A stretch of 64,000 nucleotides of DNA from Deltaproteobacteria bacterium (GTDB lineage Bacteria > JADJOY01). The notes beneath the pieces are model-generated. The model saw nothing but the letters and a program-made list of their open reading frames with translations. It ran no database searches and was not told the DNA's origin. Shown piece after piece: positions 54,329 through 62,888 of this stretch (position 1 is the first letter of the stretch; every line of letters begins with the position of its first letter). Where the stretch lies: assembly GCA_016713535.1 (NCBI GenBank), contig JADJOY010000018.1, forward strand, positions 62,001 through 126,000, written 5' to 3'. The position numbers were made by a program, and so were the translations under genes.

Positions 54329-55714
54329 ATGAAACGCACCTGCGTGTCGCGAGCGGCTGCGCTCGCGCTCTCGATCTTCTCGGCGCGCGTGGTCGCGGCG
54401 CAGAGCGCCGGATCCGCGAGCCCGCCCCTCACCGTCAACCAGCGGATGCTGGAGATGCAGCACGCCGAAGGACGGCTCAGCGACGAACAGTACCTGGTGC
54501 TGCGCGCGCAGGCCGACGCGGAAGCCAAGGCGGCCGCCGCCGCGGCGGCAGCCACGTCCAAGGCCGACTGGCTCGACCGGTTCTCGCTCTTCGGTGATGT
54601 CCGGATCCGCGGCGAGGCCTTCTTCCAGGACGGTACGACGGACCGCTTCCGCGAGCGCTTCCGCGTCCGTCTCGGCGTGAAGGCCGTCGCGAGCTCCGAG
54701 CTCGAGGCCCAGGTGCGCCTCGCCACCGGAGATCCCGGCGACCCGATCTCCGAGATGCAGACCACGAGCGAGCTCTTCACCCGCAAGCCGGTGAACCTCG
54801 ACCTCGCCTACGTCTCGTTCAAGCCGAGCACCACGTTCGGCTGGAGCCGGCCGTGGCTCACGCTCCTCGGCGGCAAGTTCACCAACCCGGTGTGGAAGCC
54901 GCGCGCCAACTTCGGCTCGGAGATCGTCTTCGACGAGGACCTGGCCCCCGAGGGCTTCCAGCAGATCGTGAGCCCCGTCGACGCCAAGGACGGGCTGGTG
55001 CGGAAGGTCGAGGTGCAGGCCTTCGAGTGGAGCGCCAAGGAGGTCGCGAGCGGCGGCGATTCGTGGGTGTTCGGTGGGCAGGGGAGCGCGAGCTTCGGGA
55101 TCGGCTCGGCGGTCACGGTGACCGGCTCGCTCGCCGACTACTACTTCTCGTCGCCCGAGCGGATCGCGCAGGAATTCAACACCAACTCGAAGATCAACCT
55201 GACCAACTCGCTGATGCTGAAGGACGGCACCGTCGTGAAGGGCGGCACGCCCTACAAGGCTCCCACCGACGAGCCCAACCCGGTGCAGGACTTCCTCTAC
55301 GGCTTCAACGTGCTCAACCCGGCCGTGCAGGTCGCGGTGGATACGGGCGCGGCGGCGTGGCCGGTGAGCGTCTACGTCGACTTCGCGCACAACACCGAGG
55401 CCTCGGATGGCAACGCCGACGCGCTGGGGATGGGCGTGTCCGTCGGTCAGACCAAGAAGCCGGGCGAGCTGGCGCTGGGCGCGGGCTGGCAGCGCATCGA
55501 GACCAACGCGGTGATCTCCTCGTTCGTCGGCAGCGACTTCGGTAAGAATGGCGGCACCAACGTGACCGGGCCGCAGGTCAAGCTCGACTGGATGCCGCTC
55601 GATCGGCTGGTGCTCACGGGGCGCAGCTTCTTCGTGAAGCAGATCGACGTCGCCAAGGGCAAGCCGAACGCCACCGTCACGCGCCTCCAGCTCGACGCGA
55701 ACTACAGCTTCTGA
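54329..55714 (+). CDS. Porin between modA and modB
   Basis: A 461-residue outer-membrane protein: signal CVSRAAALALSIFSARVVAA ending QS; an N-terminal coiled-coil-like stretch (QRMLEMQHAEGRLSDEQYLV, QADAEAKAAAAAAAAT) as in the putative-porin family, then a barrel (SLFGDVRIRGEAFFQDGTTD, RFRVRLGVKAVASSELEAQV, LTLLGGKFTNPVWKPR) ending in LQLDANYSF, where the C-terminal aromatic is the barrel signature. GGAGGAGAC precedes ATG 54329. Its position inside the mod operon suggests an oxyanion-selective or oxyanion-induced porin. Length normal for the family. Confidence 0.88.
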   Translation: MKRTCVSRAAALALSIFSARVVAAQSAGSASPPLTVNQRMLEMQHAEGRLSDEQYLVLRAQADAEAKAAAAAAAATSKADWLDRFSLFGDVRIRGEAFFQDGTTDRFRERFRVRLGVKAVASSELEAQVRLATGDPGDPISEMQTTSELFTRKPVNLDLAYVSFKPSTTFGWSRPWLTLLGGKFTNPVWKPRANFGSEIVFDEDLAPEGFQQIVSPVDAKDGLVRKVEVQAFEWSAKEVASGGDSWVFGGQGSASFGIGSAVTVTGSLADYYFSSPERIAQEFNTNSKINLTNSLMLKDGTVVKGGTPYKAPTDEPNPVQDFLYGFNVLNPAVQVAVDTGAAAWPVSVYVDFAHNTEASDGNADALGMGVSVGQTKKPGELALGAGWQRIETNAVISSFVGSDFGKNGGTNVTGPQVKLDWMPLDRLVLTGRSFFVKQIDVAKGKPNATVTRLQLDANYSF

Positions 55715-55754
55715 CGCACCGCCGACCGATGCGTGGCACTCGCGCTGACCCCGG

Positions 55755-55850
55755 GCCCGACGGGGGACGGAGCCCCCGTCGCTACCGCCCCGGATCGGCG
55801 TGTGGCGTTCGTAGGGCGGGGGACTCCGTTCCCCCGCGGGCAGCGTCTCG
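55755..55850 (+). repeat. Palindromic modules between porin and modB
   Basis: cgacgggggacggagccccc followed by gtcgctac, then gtagggcgggggactccgttcccccgc, occupy most of the 159-bp gap. They may reduce or tune expression of modBC relative to modA and the porin. Confidence 0.8.
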
Positions 55851-55873
55851 ATGAGATCTCGCGGCCAGCGTTC

Positions 55874-56545
55874 ATGACTCCGGTCGCGCTCTCGCTCAGC
55901 GTCGGGCTCGTCGCCACGTTGCTCACCCTGCCGCCCGGCGTGGCGGTGGCGTGGTTCCTGGAGCGAAGCAAGAGCCGCTGGCGCGGGGTGGTGCAGACGG
56001 TGGTGATGCTGCCGCTCGTGCTGCCGCCGGTGGTGACGGGTTTTCTGCTGCTCAAGCTGTTCTCGCGGCATGCGCCGCTCGGCCGGCTGCTGGGCGCGCT
56101 CGGGCTGCCGGTGGCCTTCCACTGGATGGGTGCCGTGGTGGCGGCGGCGGTGGTCGGCTTCCCGCTCCTGGTGATGAGCGTGACGCTCGCGCTCAAGGGC
56201 GTGGACCCGCGCTTCGAGGTGGTGTCGCGGAGCCTGGGGTGTTCGCCGTGGCAGACCTTCTGGCGCGTGACGCTGCCGCTCACGTGGCCCGGAATCCTCT
56301 CCGGCGCCGCGCTCGCGTTCGCGCGCGGGCTCGGCGAGTTCGGCGCGACGATCGTGCTGGCTGGGCGGATCCCGGGTACGACCGAGACGATCCCGCTCGC
56401 GGTCTACGCGCAGCTCGACGCGCCCGGCGGCGAGGCGAAGGTGCTCGGGTTGGTGGCGGCGTCGGTCGCGCTGTGCGTGAGCTGTGTGGTGATCGCGCGC
56501 TGGCTCGACGCCAAGCACCGCCGCCGGCTGGAGCTCCTGCGATGA
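55874..56545 (+). CDS. modB: Molybdate ABC transporter permease
   Basis: A 223-residue integral membrane protein with five to six segments: TPVALSLSVGLVATLLTLPP, VVQTVVMLPLVLPPVVTGFL, WMGAVVAAAVVGFPLLVMSV, ALAFARGLGEFGATIVLAG, GLVAASVALCVSCVVIARWL. The EAA-type loop SLGCSPWQTFWRVTLPLTWP, which contacts the ATPase, is intact, as is RGLGEFGATI, a ModB signature. ATG 55874 is chosen from the first helix; the sequence upstream is repeat. Its stop overlaps modC (ATGA). Confidence 0.93.
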   Translation: MTPVALSLSVGLVATLLTLPPGVAVAWFLERSKSRWRGVVQTVVMLPLVLPPVVTGFLLLKLFSRHAPLGRLLGALGLPVAFHWMGAVVAAAVVGFPLLVMSVTLALKGVDPRFEVVSRSLGCSPWQTFWRVTLPLTWPGILSGAALAFARGLGEFGATIVLAGRIPGTTETIPLAVYAQLDAPGGEAKVLGLVAASVALCVSCVVIARWLDAKHRRRLELLR

Positions 56546-57534
56546 GGCTCGCGGCCGAGGTGCGCGTCACCCGCCCGAGCGGCTTCTCGGTCGACGCGCG
56601 CATCGCGTGCGACGCGGCGGTGCTCGGGCTGGTGGGGCCGAGCGGCAGCGGCAAGAGCACGATCCTCGACGCGATCGCGGGGATCGAGCCGGGCGCCCGT
56701 GTGGTGGTCGACGGCGAGGACTGGTCGGCGCGCCCGCTCGAGGGCCGCGCCGTGGGCTACGTCACCCAGGACGCGCTGCTCTTTCCGCACCTGAGCGTGC
56801 GCCGCAACCTCACCTTCAGCCCGCGCGCCGGGCCGATCGACGACGTGGCCGCGGCGCTCGGCATCGCGCACCTCCTCGGGCGCATGCCGCGCCACCTGAG
56901 CGGCGGCGAGGCGCGGCGCGTGGCGCTCGCCCGGGCGCTCGTGAGCCGGCCCAAGCTCTTGCTCCTCGACGAGCCGTTCGCCGGCCTCGACGAGGCGAGC
57001 CGCCGCGACGCGATCTCGCTGCTCGACACCGTGCGCCGGCGCTTCGGCGTGCCCGCGATCCTGGTGAGCCACCTCGCCGACGAGGTGATCGGCCTCACCG
57101 ACTGGGTGGTGCGGCTCGACGCGGGGCGGGTGGTCGCGGAGGGGCCCGGGCCGAGCGTGCTGCGCGCCGGCGAGCTCCACGTCGACAACTACTTCACGGG
57201 CGAGGTGGTGGGGCCGGGGCGGGTGCGCTGCGGCGGCGTCGAGCTCGTGGCGCCGATCCCGGACGGCGTGGGCGGTCGCGTGCGCCTCGCGTGTTACGCC
57301 CACGACGTGCTCCTCGCCTCCGACTTCGTGCCGGGGCTCTCGGCGCGCAACGCGTTCCGCGCGCGGGTGGCGAAGGTGGAGGCGAGCGGCCGCACCGCGC
57401 TGGTGGCGCTCGAGCCGGTGGGTTTGCGCGCGCTCGTCACCGAAGAGGCGGTGTTCGTGCTCGGTCTCGAGCCCGGCGAGGAGGTGGTCGCGATCGTGAA
57501 AGCGACCTCGATCGCGTACCTCGGCGCGGCGTAG
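56542..57534 (+). CDS. modC: Molybdate ABC transporter ATPase with C-terminal Mop/TOBE domain
   Basis: A 330-residue ATPase: Walker A VGPSGSGKSTIL, signature LSGGEARRVALARALVSRPK, Walker B LLLLDEPFAGLDE and the SHLADEV switch His. Residues about 240-330 (VAPIPDGVGGRVRLACYAHD, ARVAKVEASGRTALVALEPV, EEVVAIVKATSIAYLGAA) form a TOBE/Mop-type molybdate-binding domain, as in E. coli ModC, allowing feedback. ATG 56542 overlaps modB by four bases. Cytosolic motor of the transporter. Confidence 0.93.
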   Translation: MRLAAEVRVTRPSGFSVDARIACDAAVLGLVGPSGSGKSTILDAIAGIEPGARVVVDGEDWSARPLEGRAVGYVTQDALLFPHLSVRRNLTFSPRAGPIDDVAAALGIAHLLGRMPRHLSGGEARRVALARALVSRPKLLLLDEPFAGLDEASRRDAISLLDTVRRRFGVPAILVSHLADEVIGLTDWVVRLDAGRVVAEGPGPSVLRAGELHVDNYFTGEVVGPGRVRCGGVELVAPIPDGVGGRVRLACYAHDVLLASDFVPGLSARNAFRARVAKVEASGRTALVALEPVGLRALVTEEAVFVLGLEPGEEVVAIVKATSIAYLGAA

Positions 57535-57539
57535 GCGGG

Positions 57540-58123
57540 AGCCGGAGCGCCCGCGCTCCAGGCCGGTGGAGGCGCACCGGCGACACGCGACGACGCCTGC
57601 GTCGCCGCTCGCGTCGATCTCCGTACGACCCCGCTCGATCCCAGGCGGGCGACGGAGCGCCCGCGCTCCAGGCCGGTGGAGGCGCCCCGGCGGGAGGGGC
57701 ACGCGTCGCGTGCCCGGCGACACGCGACGACGCCTGCGTCGCCGCTCACGTCGATCTCCGCACGACCCCGCTCGATCCCCGGCGGGCGACGGAGCGCCCG
57801 CGCTCCAGGCCGGTGGAGGCGCCCCGGCGGGAGGGGCACGCGTCGCGTGCCCGGCGACACGCGACGACGCCTGCGTCGCCGCTCACGTCGATCTCCGCAC
57901 GACCCCGCTCGATCCCTGGCGGGCGACGGAGCGCCCGCGCTCCAGGCGATCGATTCGGTCGCGGGGGGACGGAGCCCCCCGCGCTACGAAGACCCCGTAG
58001 CGGCGGGGGTTCCATCCCCCGTCGCAGCCGATCGTTGCGGCTGCGCGCACGACCCCGCTCGATCCCCGGCGGGCGACGGAGCGCCCGCGCTCCAGGCCGG
58101 GTGGCGACGGGCGTCGCGAGGGT
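57540..58123 (+). repeat. 137-bp palindromic array
   Basis: The mark ggagcgcccgcgctccaggc recurs at 57544, 57655, 57791, 57928 and 58078 (spacings 111, 136, 137, 150). Units contain gggaggggcacgcgtcgcgt gcccggcgacacgcg, ctcacgtcgatctccgcacg and cgatccccggcgggcgacgg; the last is interrupted by cccccgcgctacgaagaccc and gcgggggttccatcccccgt palindromes. Confidence 0.9.
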
Positions 58124-59331
58124 TCAAGGTCGGAGCGGTGGTCGTGTAGGGGCGGCTGCGAGCCAGCCGCGCTCGGTGAGGGCGCCGGCGACCAGCTCGG
58201 CGATCACGCCGTTGCCGAAGCGGTTGAAGTGCTCGCCGCGCGGCGAGAGGCAGAGCTGGTCGTGGAGGAGCTTGCGATCGCGCAGCACCGGGTACACGTC
58301 GAGCACGTCGACGCCCGCGCGCGCGAGGGGCGCCGGCAGCCACTCGGGGTCGACGCCCTTGGCGTAGCCCTCCTCGGTGAGGCCGTAGGTGCTCGGGCTC
58401 ACGATCACGAGGGTGCGCGCGTCGAGCGCCGCCGCGCGCTCGACCACGCGCTTCACGAGCGCCACCGACACCGCGCCCGCGTCGACCCCGCTCGGCAGGC
58501 GCGAGCGCGGCGGGCTGGCGCCGAGCTCGTCGACGCGCGCGATCCCGAGCCGCGCGAGGCTGCGCGCGAGGTCGATGCTGGCCTGGGCGCGGGCCACCAG
58601 CACCCGCGCGATGGCCGAGTGCGCCCACACGCCGCGCGGCGCGACCGCGTAGTAGACGCCCTTGTGCTGGAGCATGCGCGCCACCGGCGGCGTGGCGGCG
58701 AGCTCGCGCGGCGCGCCGCCAGGGCCGAGCACGTCCTCGTAGCTCGGCCGCGGGTAGCCGTACTCGAAGCCGAGCAGATTGTTGAACCAGTCGTTCCGGT
58801 AATAGAAGAGCACCACCACGTCGGGCGCGAGGCGCGGTCCCATGCGATCGAGCCACAACAGCTCCTGCACGGTGCCGTAGCCGGACACGCCCGCGTTCAC
58901 GACCTCCAGTGCCGGTGAGCCGGTGCGCGCGCGCAGCAGCTCCTCGAGCTGCGCCGGGTAGGTGTCCTGCTGGGCCGCGCCCCAGCCCCACGTGAAGCTG
59001 TCGCCGAGCGCCAGCACGCGCAGCGTGCCGGGAGGCTTGGGGTGGCGACCTCGCGGCCGCGCATCCCGAGGGAGTTGGTCTCGACCGCCTCGCCGTGGCA
59101 GGTGTCGACCGAGCGCGCGGCGTTCTTCCAGCCGAGCACCGGATCGAACGCGAGCCGGCACTCGGTGCCGCCGATCCGGAGCCAGGTGCGATCGAGCGGC
59201 ACGCCCGCCGCGAGCGCCCCGCGCACCGCCAGGTCGGCGATCCCCACCGCCATCCCCGCGGCGAGGGCGAGCGCCAGCACGGCGGCTGCGACGCGCCGTC
59301 GGGCTTCGCCATCCCGAGCGGCACGACTCAC
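58124..59331 (-). pseudogene. SGNH/GDSL-family hydrolase, one frameshift
   Basis: GTG 59331 (SRAARDGEARRRVAAAVLAL, one membrane anchor AAGMAVGIADLAVRGALAAG), then LRIGGTECRLAFDPVLGWKN and REVATP. A C is missing in the CCCC run near 59040; the next frame continues PPGTLRVLALGDSFTWGWGA with the GDSF nucleophile, VVNAGVSGYGTVQELLWLDR, VVVLFYYRNDWFNN, and the end LSPRGEHFNRFGNGVIAELV with the catalytic DxxH-type His. About 402 residues. A periplasmic or membrane-anchored esterase or O-acyltransferase-like hydrolase; substrate unknown. Confidence 0.85.
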
Positions 59332-59649
59332 GAGCGGGCCGCTCCGCTCACTGGTGCCGGTTCGACATCGGCTAGAGGTTGTCGTCGTCGCTCGGTCGCG
59401 CCGCTCTCGTCCTCGGTGGCGCGCGCCGCGTGGCTCGCGTCGCCATCCTCGGCGACCGACGCGGCCGTGATCGAGCGAGCGAGGGCATTCATCGGGATTC
59501 CTCGGCGCAGGGTTCGTGCTTCTAGCTAGCGCCGCGGCAAAGCGGCAACCGCGCGCGCGGGGCATCGACCATGCGCTCGGTGCGGGCCGGACTCGGGTGT
59601 ATCGTCGGCCTCGAACGTGGCGCATCCGCGCCACGAAAGGAGCGATCCG

Positions 59650-60057
59650 ATGACGGCATTCAACGTGGTGCGGTTTCGCGTGAAGCCCGGAAACGAGAAG
59701 CGCTTCGTCGAGGCGCACAAGGCGATGCGCCCGCAGTTCAAGGGGTTCCTGGGCGGCAGCCTGATCAAGACCGGCGATCGCACGTTCTGCCTGGTGGCTG
59801 AGTGGAGGAACTTCCAGGCGATCGTGAAGGCACGCCCCGAGATGATCGGGATGCTCGACACCGTCCGCGGGATGCTCGAGGAGCAGGGCGGCGGGCTGGG
59901 CGTGACCGATCCGGTCTCGGGCGAGGTGGTGATGCGGATGGCGGCGCGCAAGGCTGCGGCGAAGCGCGCGGCGGCCAAACCAAAGGCGAAGGCGAAAGCG
60001 AAGCCGAAAGCCCAGCCGAAGACGAAGCCCAAGGCGACGGCGAAGAAGCGCGGCTGA
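59650..60057 (+). CDS. ABM-like small protein with Lys/Ala/Pro-rich tail
   Basis: A 135-residue protein. Residues 1-95 (MTAFNVVRFRVKPGNEKRFV, EAHKAMRPQFKGFLGGSLIK, FCLVAEWRNFQAIVKARPEM) match a ferredoxin-fold antibiotic-monooxygenase-like domain. The last 40 residues (AARKAAAKRAAAKPKAKAKA, PKAQPKTKPKATAKKRG) are a histone-H1-like basic tail that could bind nucleic acid or polyanions. AAAGGAG lies seven bases before ATG 59650. Similar tails occur on the GFA protein at 21650-22252. Confidence 0.78.
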   Translation: MTAFNVVRFRVKPGNEKRFVEAHKAMRPQFKGFLGGSLIKTGDRTFCLVAEWRNFQAIVKARPEMIGMLDTVRGMLEEQGGGLGVTDPVSGEVVMRMAARKAAAKRAAAKPKAKAKAKPKAQPKTKPKATAKKRG

Positions 60058-60089
60058 AGCGCGTCCCGGCGCGAACCGAGTGATCGCGA

Positions 60090-60290
60090 CCGCGGGCGGG
60101 CGCAGGGCCCGCCCCTACGATGATCGCGGAGATGCGCCGTCGCGGGTGATCGCGCAACGTCGCCGCTTGACCGCGAGACGACCCGGCCTGGAGGGCCGCG
60201 CTCCGTCGCGGCCGGAGATCGATCGCGGATCGCTCTCGGTCGCGATCGATCGCGGATCGCGGGCGGGCGCGGGGCCCGCCCCTACCTGCC
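60090..60290 (+). repeat. Composite palindromic intergenic repeats
   Basis: gcgggcgggcgcagggcccgcccctac (about 60093), ctggagggccgcgctccgtcgcggcc (about 60189) and gcgggcgggcgcggggcccgccccta (about 60260), separated by atcgatcgcggatcgc stretches. The last copy overlaps the 3' end of the esterase gene (stop at 60282), which ends within this module. Confidence 0.85.
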
Positions 60291-61364
60291 CTTCGCGGTG
60301 CTCTTCCCCAGCCACTGGAACATCGCGGGGAGCTGGGGGTTCGCGTACACGAAGTGCGCCGCGAGCGGGCAGGAGCGCTGCTGGACGTTCGAGTCCTGGC
60401 TGCACGCCTTCTGGAGCTGGGTGTGGGTGGTGTCGGTGATCACGTCGGAGAGGGCGCTCGCCGGCCAGCCCTGGCCCGAGAGTGCCTGGAACCAGCCCTC
60501 CACGTTCGCGCACAGCTCGATCGGGTCGCAGCTCGAGTGGACCACCATCACGGGCGGCTTGCGGCTCACCTTCGGGTAGGGCGTGGGGCAGGGGCCGCGC
60601 GAGAACGGGTCGGCGCCCGCGAACGTGGCCACCGCCGCGAACTGGGTCGGGAACGAGAGCGCCAGGAAGTGCGCCAGGTAGACGCCGTCCGACCAGCCCA
60701 TCAGGTACTCGCGCGTGACGTCGACGGTGGCGACGGTCGCCGGCACGTCCTGCGGGTTGCCGTTCGCGTCGAGGGTCTTGCGCGAGACGAGCTGCGCGAC
60801 GAACTGCTGCACCGCGCGCACGTCGAGGTTCCTCTGCGCGTCCTTGTACCAGACGTCGAAGCGCACGCCGTTCCCGGACGAGGTGGGCGGCGCGGTCAGG
60901 CAGCGCCCCTGTGGCATGAGCAGCACGTAGCCGGTCAGCTTGGGGTTGATCTTGGCGGTGGAGGCGCTCGGCAGCAGGTTCGTGTCCGGCAGACCTCCGG
61001 GCTTGCCTCCGAAGGTCTCGTCGACGGTGTCGACCCGCGAGGGGTGGAGGAAGACCACCAGCGGCAGCGGCTTCGTGCTCGGCGCCGACGCCACGCACGC
61101 GTAGCGCATCAGCCCGTTCGGATCCTCGGGGTCTTTCCAGTGCAGCGTGAACCCGCCCTCGCATTCGGGTGCGACGACCTGATCCGGACACGCGGTGTTC
61201 TGCGGGTAGAACTGCTCGCCGTTCGGGCCGAGGATCACGCTCTGCGGCGCGCTGCCGGTGGTGGGATTGCACTCCTGCGCGGCCGCGCGCGACGCGCCGA
61301 CCGCCATGGGCAGCAGCGCCGCCGCGGCGACCACGAGCACTCGGCGGAGGACGTGGCGGTTCAT
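60282..61364 (-). CDS. Secreted PHB-depolymerase-type alpha/beta hydrolase
   Basis: A 360-residue exported protein: signal LRRVLVVAAAALLPMAVGAS ending AQECN. The nucleophile elbow is LMGWSDGVYLAHFL (GxSxG, Ser in GWSDG); KPPVMVVHSSCDPIELC gives the Asp and THTQLQ a candidate His; LPLVVFLHP is the oxyanion strand. Length fits LpqC-like secreted esterases acting on poly(3-hydroxybutyrate) or aryl esters. The ATG overlaps the stop of the beta-propeller lipoprotein by four bases, so they form an operon. Confidence 0.85.
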   Translation of the reverse strand: MNRHVLRRVLVVAAAALLPMAVGASRAAAQECNPTTGSAPQSVILGPNGEQFYPQNTACPDQVVAPECEGGFTLHWKDPEDPNGLMRYACVASAPSTKPLPLVVFLHPSRVDTVDETFGGKPGGLPDTNLLPSASTAKINPKLTGYVLLMPQGRCLTAPPTSSGNGVRFDVWYKDAQRNLDVRAVQQFVAQLVSRKTLDANGNPQDVPATVATVDVTREYLMGWSDGVYLAHFLALSFPTQFAAVATFAGADPFSRGPCPTPYPKVSRKPPVMVVHSSCDPIELCANVEGWFQALSGQGWPASALSDVITDTTHTQLQKACSQDSNVQQRSCPLAAHFVYANPQLPAMFQWLGKSTAKGR

Positions 61365-62845
61365 GGCGTCAGCTCCGTCACCGAGCCGCCCGGGTAGGAC
61401 CAGCGCAGGTGACCCGCGGCGTCGAGGGCGATCGCCGCCCAGCCGGGGCGCCCGTCGGGCAGCGCCAGCGTGCCGACCGCGAACACCTCGCCCGCGTCGT
61501 CGACGAGCACGCGGCGCGCGTGGTCGGCGTCGAGGGTGTCGTCACCGGGCCGCTCGACCGCGGTGGTCCAGCGCCTGGTGCCGTCACCGCCGGCCTGGTG
61601 GATCACGAGGTCCTTGCCGGCGCCTCGCGAGGAGAGCGAGCCCGCGACCAGCGTCTCGCCGTCAGGGGCGATCGCGAGATCCTCGACGTCCTCGCCGCTC
61701 TGTGAGAGGTCGTCGAGGTCGGCGGTCCAGAGCGGCGAGCCGGTGTCGGCGTCGAGCTGCGCGACCACCGCCTCCGGCACCACGGTGCCTTCCCCGGCGC
61801 GCTCGACCGTGCCGCCCACCCACACCCTCGCACCGCTCACGGCGAGCGCGGTGCCGCGGTCGAGGCTCGCGGTGGTGACGCCGGGATCGGATCCCGAGTG
61901 GCGCGTCCAGCGACGCCGCCCGTCGAACGCGTAGCGCACCACCTGGATGTCGGCGCCCACGCCTTGCTCCATCACGTCGCCGATCACGAAGAGATCGCCG
62001 CCGGCGTCGAAGCGCGCCTTGCGCGCCACGTCGAAGTCGCCGACGCCCGCGCCGCCCAGGTCGCCGCTTCCGTCGGCGAGGTCGCTCCACTGGAGCGCGC
62101 CGTCCGCGCTCCACACGCCGGCGAACCAGTCGGCGGTGGAGGTGGGTGTGGAGGCGGTGCCCGCGACGCCGACGCGGCCGTCGCCGGCGACGTCCACGGC
62201 GAATGCGGTGGTGAGCTGATTCAGGTCGAAGTCGTCGGCCTGGATGTCGTGCCACACCACCTCGCCGGTCGCGAGGTCGAGACGACTGAGCAAGATGGCG
62301 CGGACGTCGCCGGTGACGTCGGTGCGCGTGAGGAGAAAGGCCCAGCCGGCCGCGTACACGGCGTCGCCGTCGATCGCGAGCGCCATCACCTCGCTGGCGC
62401 CGGGCGGGAAGGCGACCGACTGCCAGAGCCGGCGGCCGTCGGGCGCGAACGCAGCGACCACGCCTTGGGTCTGGTCGTCGTCGCCGACGAGGCGCCCGGC
62501 CGCCACCACGGTGCCGTCGGCCGCAGCGGCGAGCGCGTTGACCGCGCCGCGGCTCTCGAGGGTGCCGCTCGCCTGGATGGGGGCGAAGCTCGCCGTCCAG
62601 CGCGGGTGGCCTTCGTCGTCGAGGAGCGCGGTCAGCGGGCGCTGGGCTTCATCGAGCCCAGCCCACCCGCCGACCGCCAGCGCCGGCCCCGGGACGAGGG
62701 CGGCGTCGCGGAAACCACCCACCTCCGCGGCGAACGGGTCGCCGGGGGAGGCGGGGTCGTCTCCGCCACCGCAGCCACCACCGAACGGGATGAACGCAAC
62801 CAGCACGGCGACGGGGAGGAGCCAAGGGCGCATGGTTCGTCTCAT
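61361..62845 (-). CDS. Beta-propeller lipoprotein
   Basis: A 494-residue protein with a lipoprotein signal (LLPVAVLVAFIPFGGGCGGG) and seven or eight blade-like repeats, each rich in VVAxG and W-T motifs (GGWAGLDEAQRPLTALLD, AAGRLVGDDDQTQGVVAAF, VGGTVERAGEGTVVPEAVVA, LVAGSLSSRGAGKDLVIHQA). The pattern fits PQQ-like or FlgD-hook-type delta-60 propellers; no cofactor residues are visible. It is probably anchored in the outer leaflet and acts with the downstream esterase. Stop-start overlap ATGA at 61361-61364. Confidence 0.82.
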   Translation of the reverse strand: MRRTMRPWLLPVAVLVAFIPFGGGCGGGDDPASPGDPFAAEVGGFRDAALVPGPALAVGGWAGLDEAQRPLTALLDDEGHPRWTASFAPIQASGTLESRGAVNALAAAADGTVVAAGRLVGDDDQTQGVVAAFAPDGRRLWQSVAFPPGASEVMALAIDGDAVYAAGWAFLLTRTDVTGDVRAILLSRLDLATGEVVWHDIQADDFDLNQLTTAFAVDVAGDGRVGVAGTASTPTSTADWFAGVWSADGALQWSDLADGSGDLGGAGVGDFDVARKARFDAGGDLFVIGDVMEQGVGADIQVVRYAFDGRRRWTRHSGSDPGVTTASLDRGTALAVSGARVWVGGTVERAGEGTVVPEAVVAQLDADTGSPLWTADLDDLSQSGEDVEDLAIAPDGETLVAGSLSSRGAGKDLVIHQAGGDGTRRWTTAVERPGDDTLDADHARRVLVDDAGEVFAVGTLALPDGRPGWAAIALDAAGHLRWSYPGGSVTELTP

Positions 62846-62888
62846 CGGCGCGGTGGTCGAGGACTTGAGGAGGCGTGAAGGCCGATCG

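Noticed and set aside
54251-56518. Long frame antisense to the mod operon
   Set aside because: It is the mirror of modA, porin and modB codon bias; it has no domain signatures.
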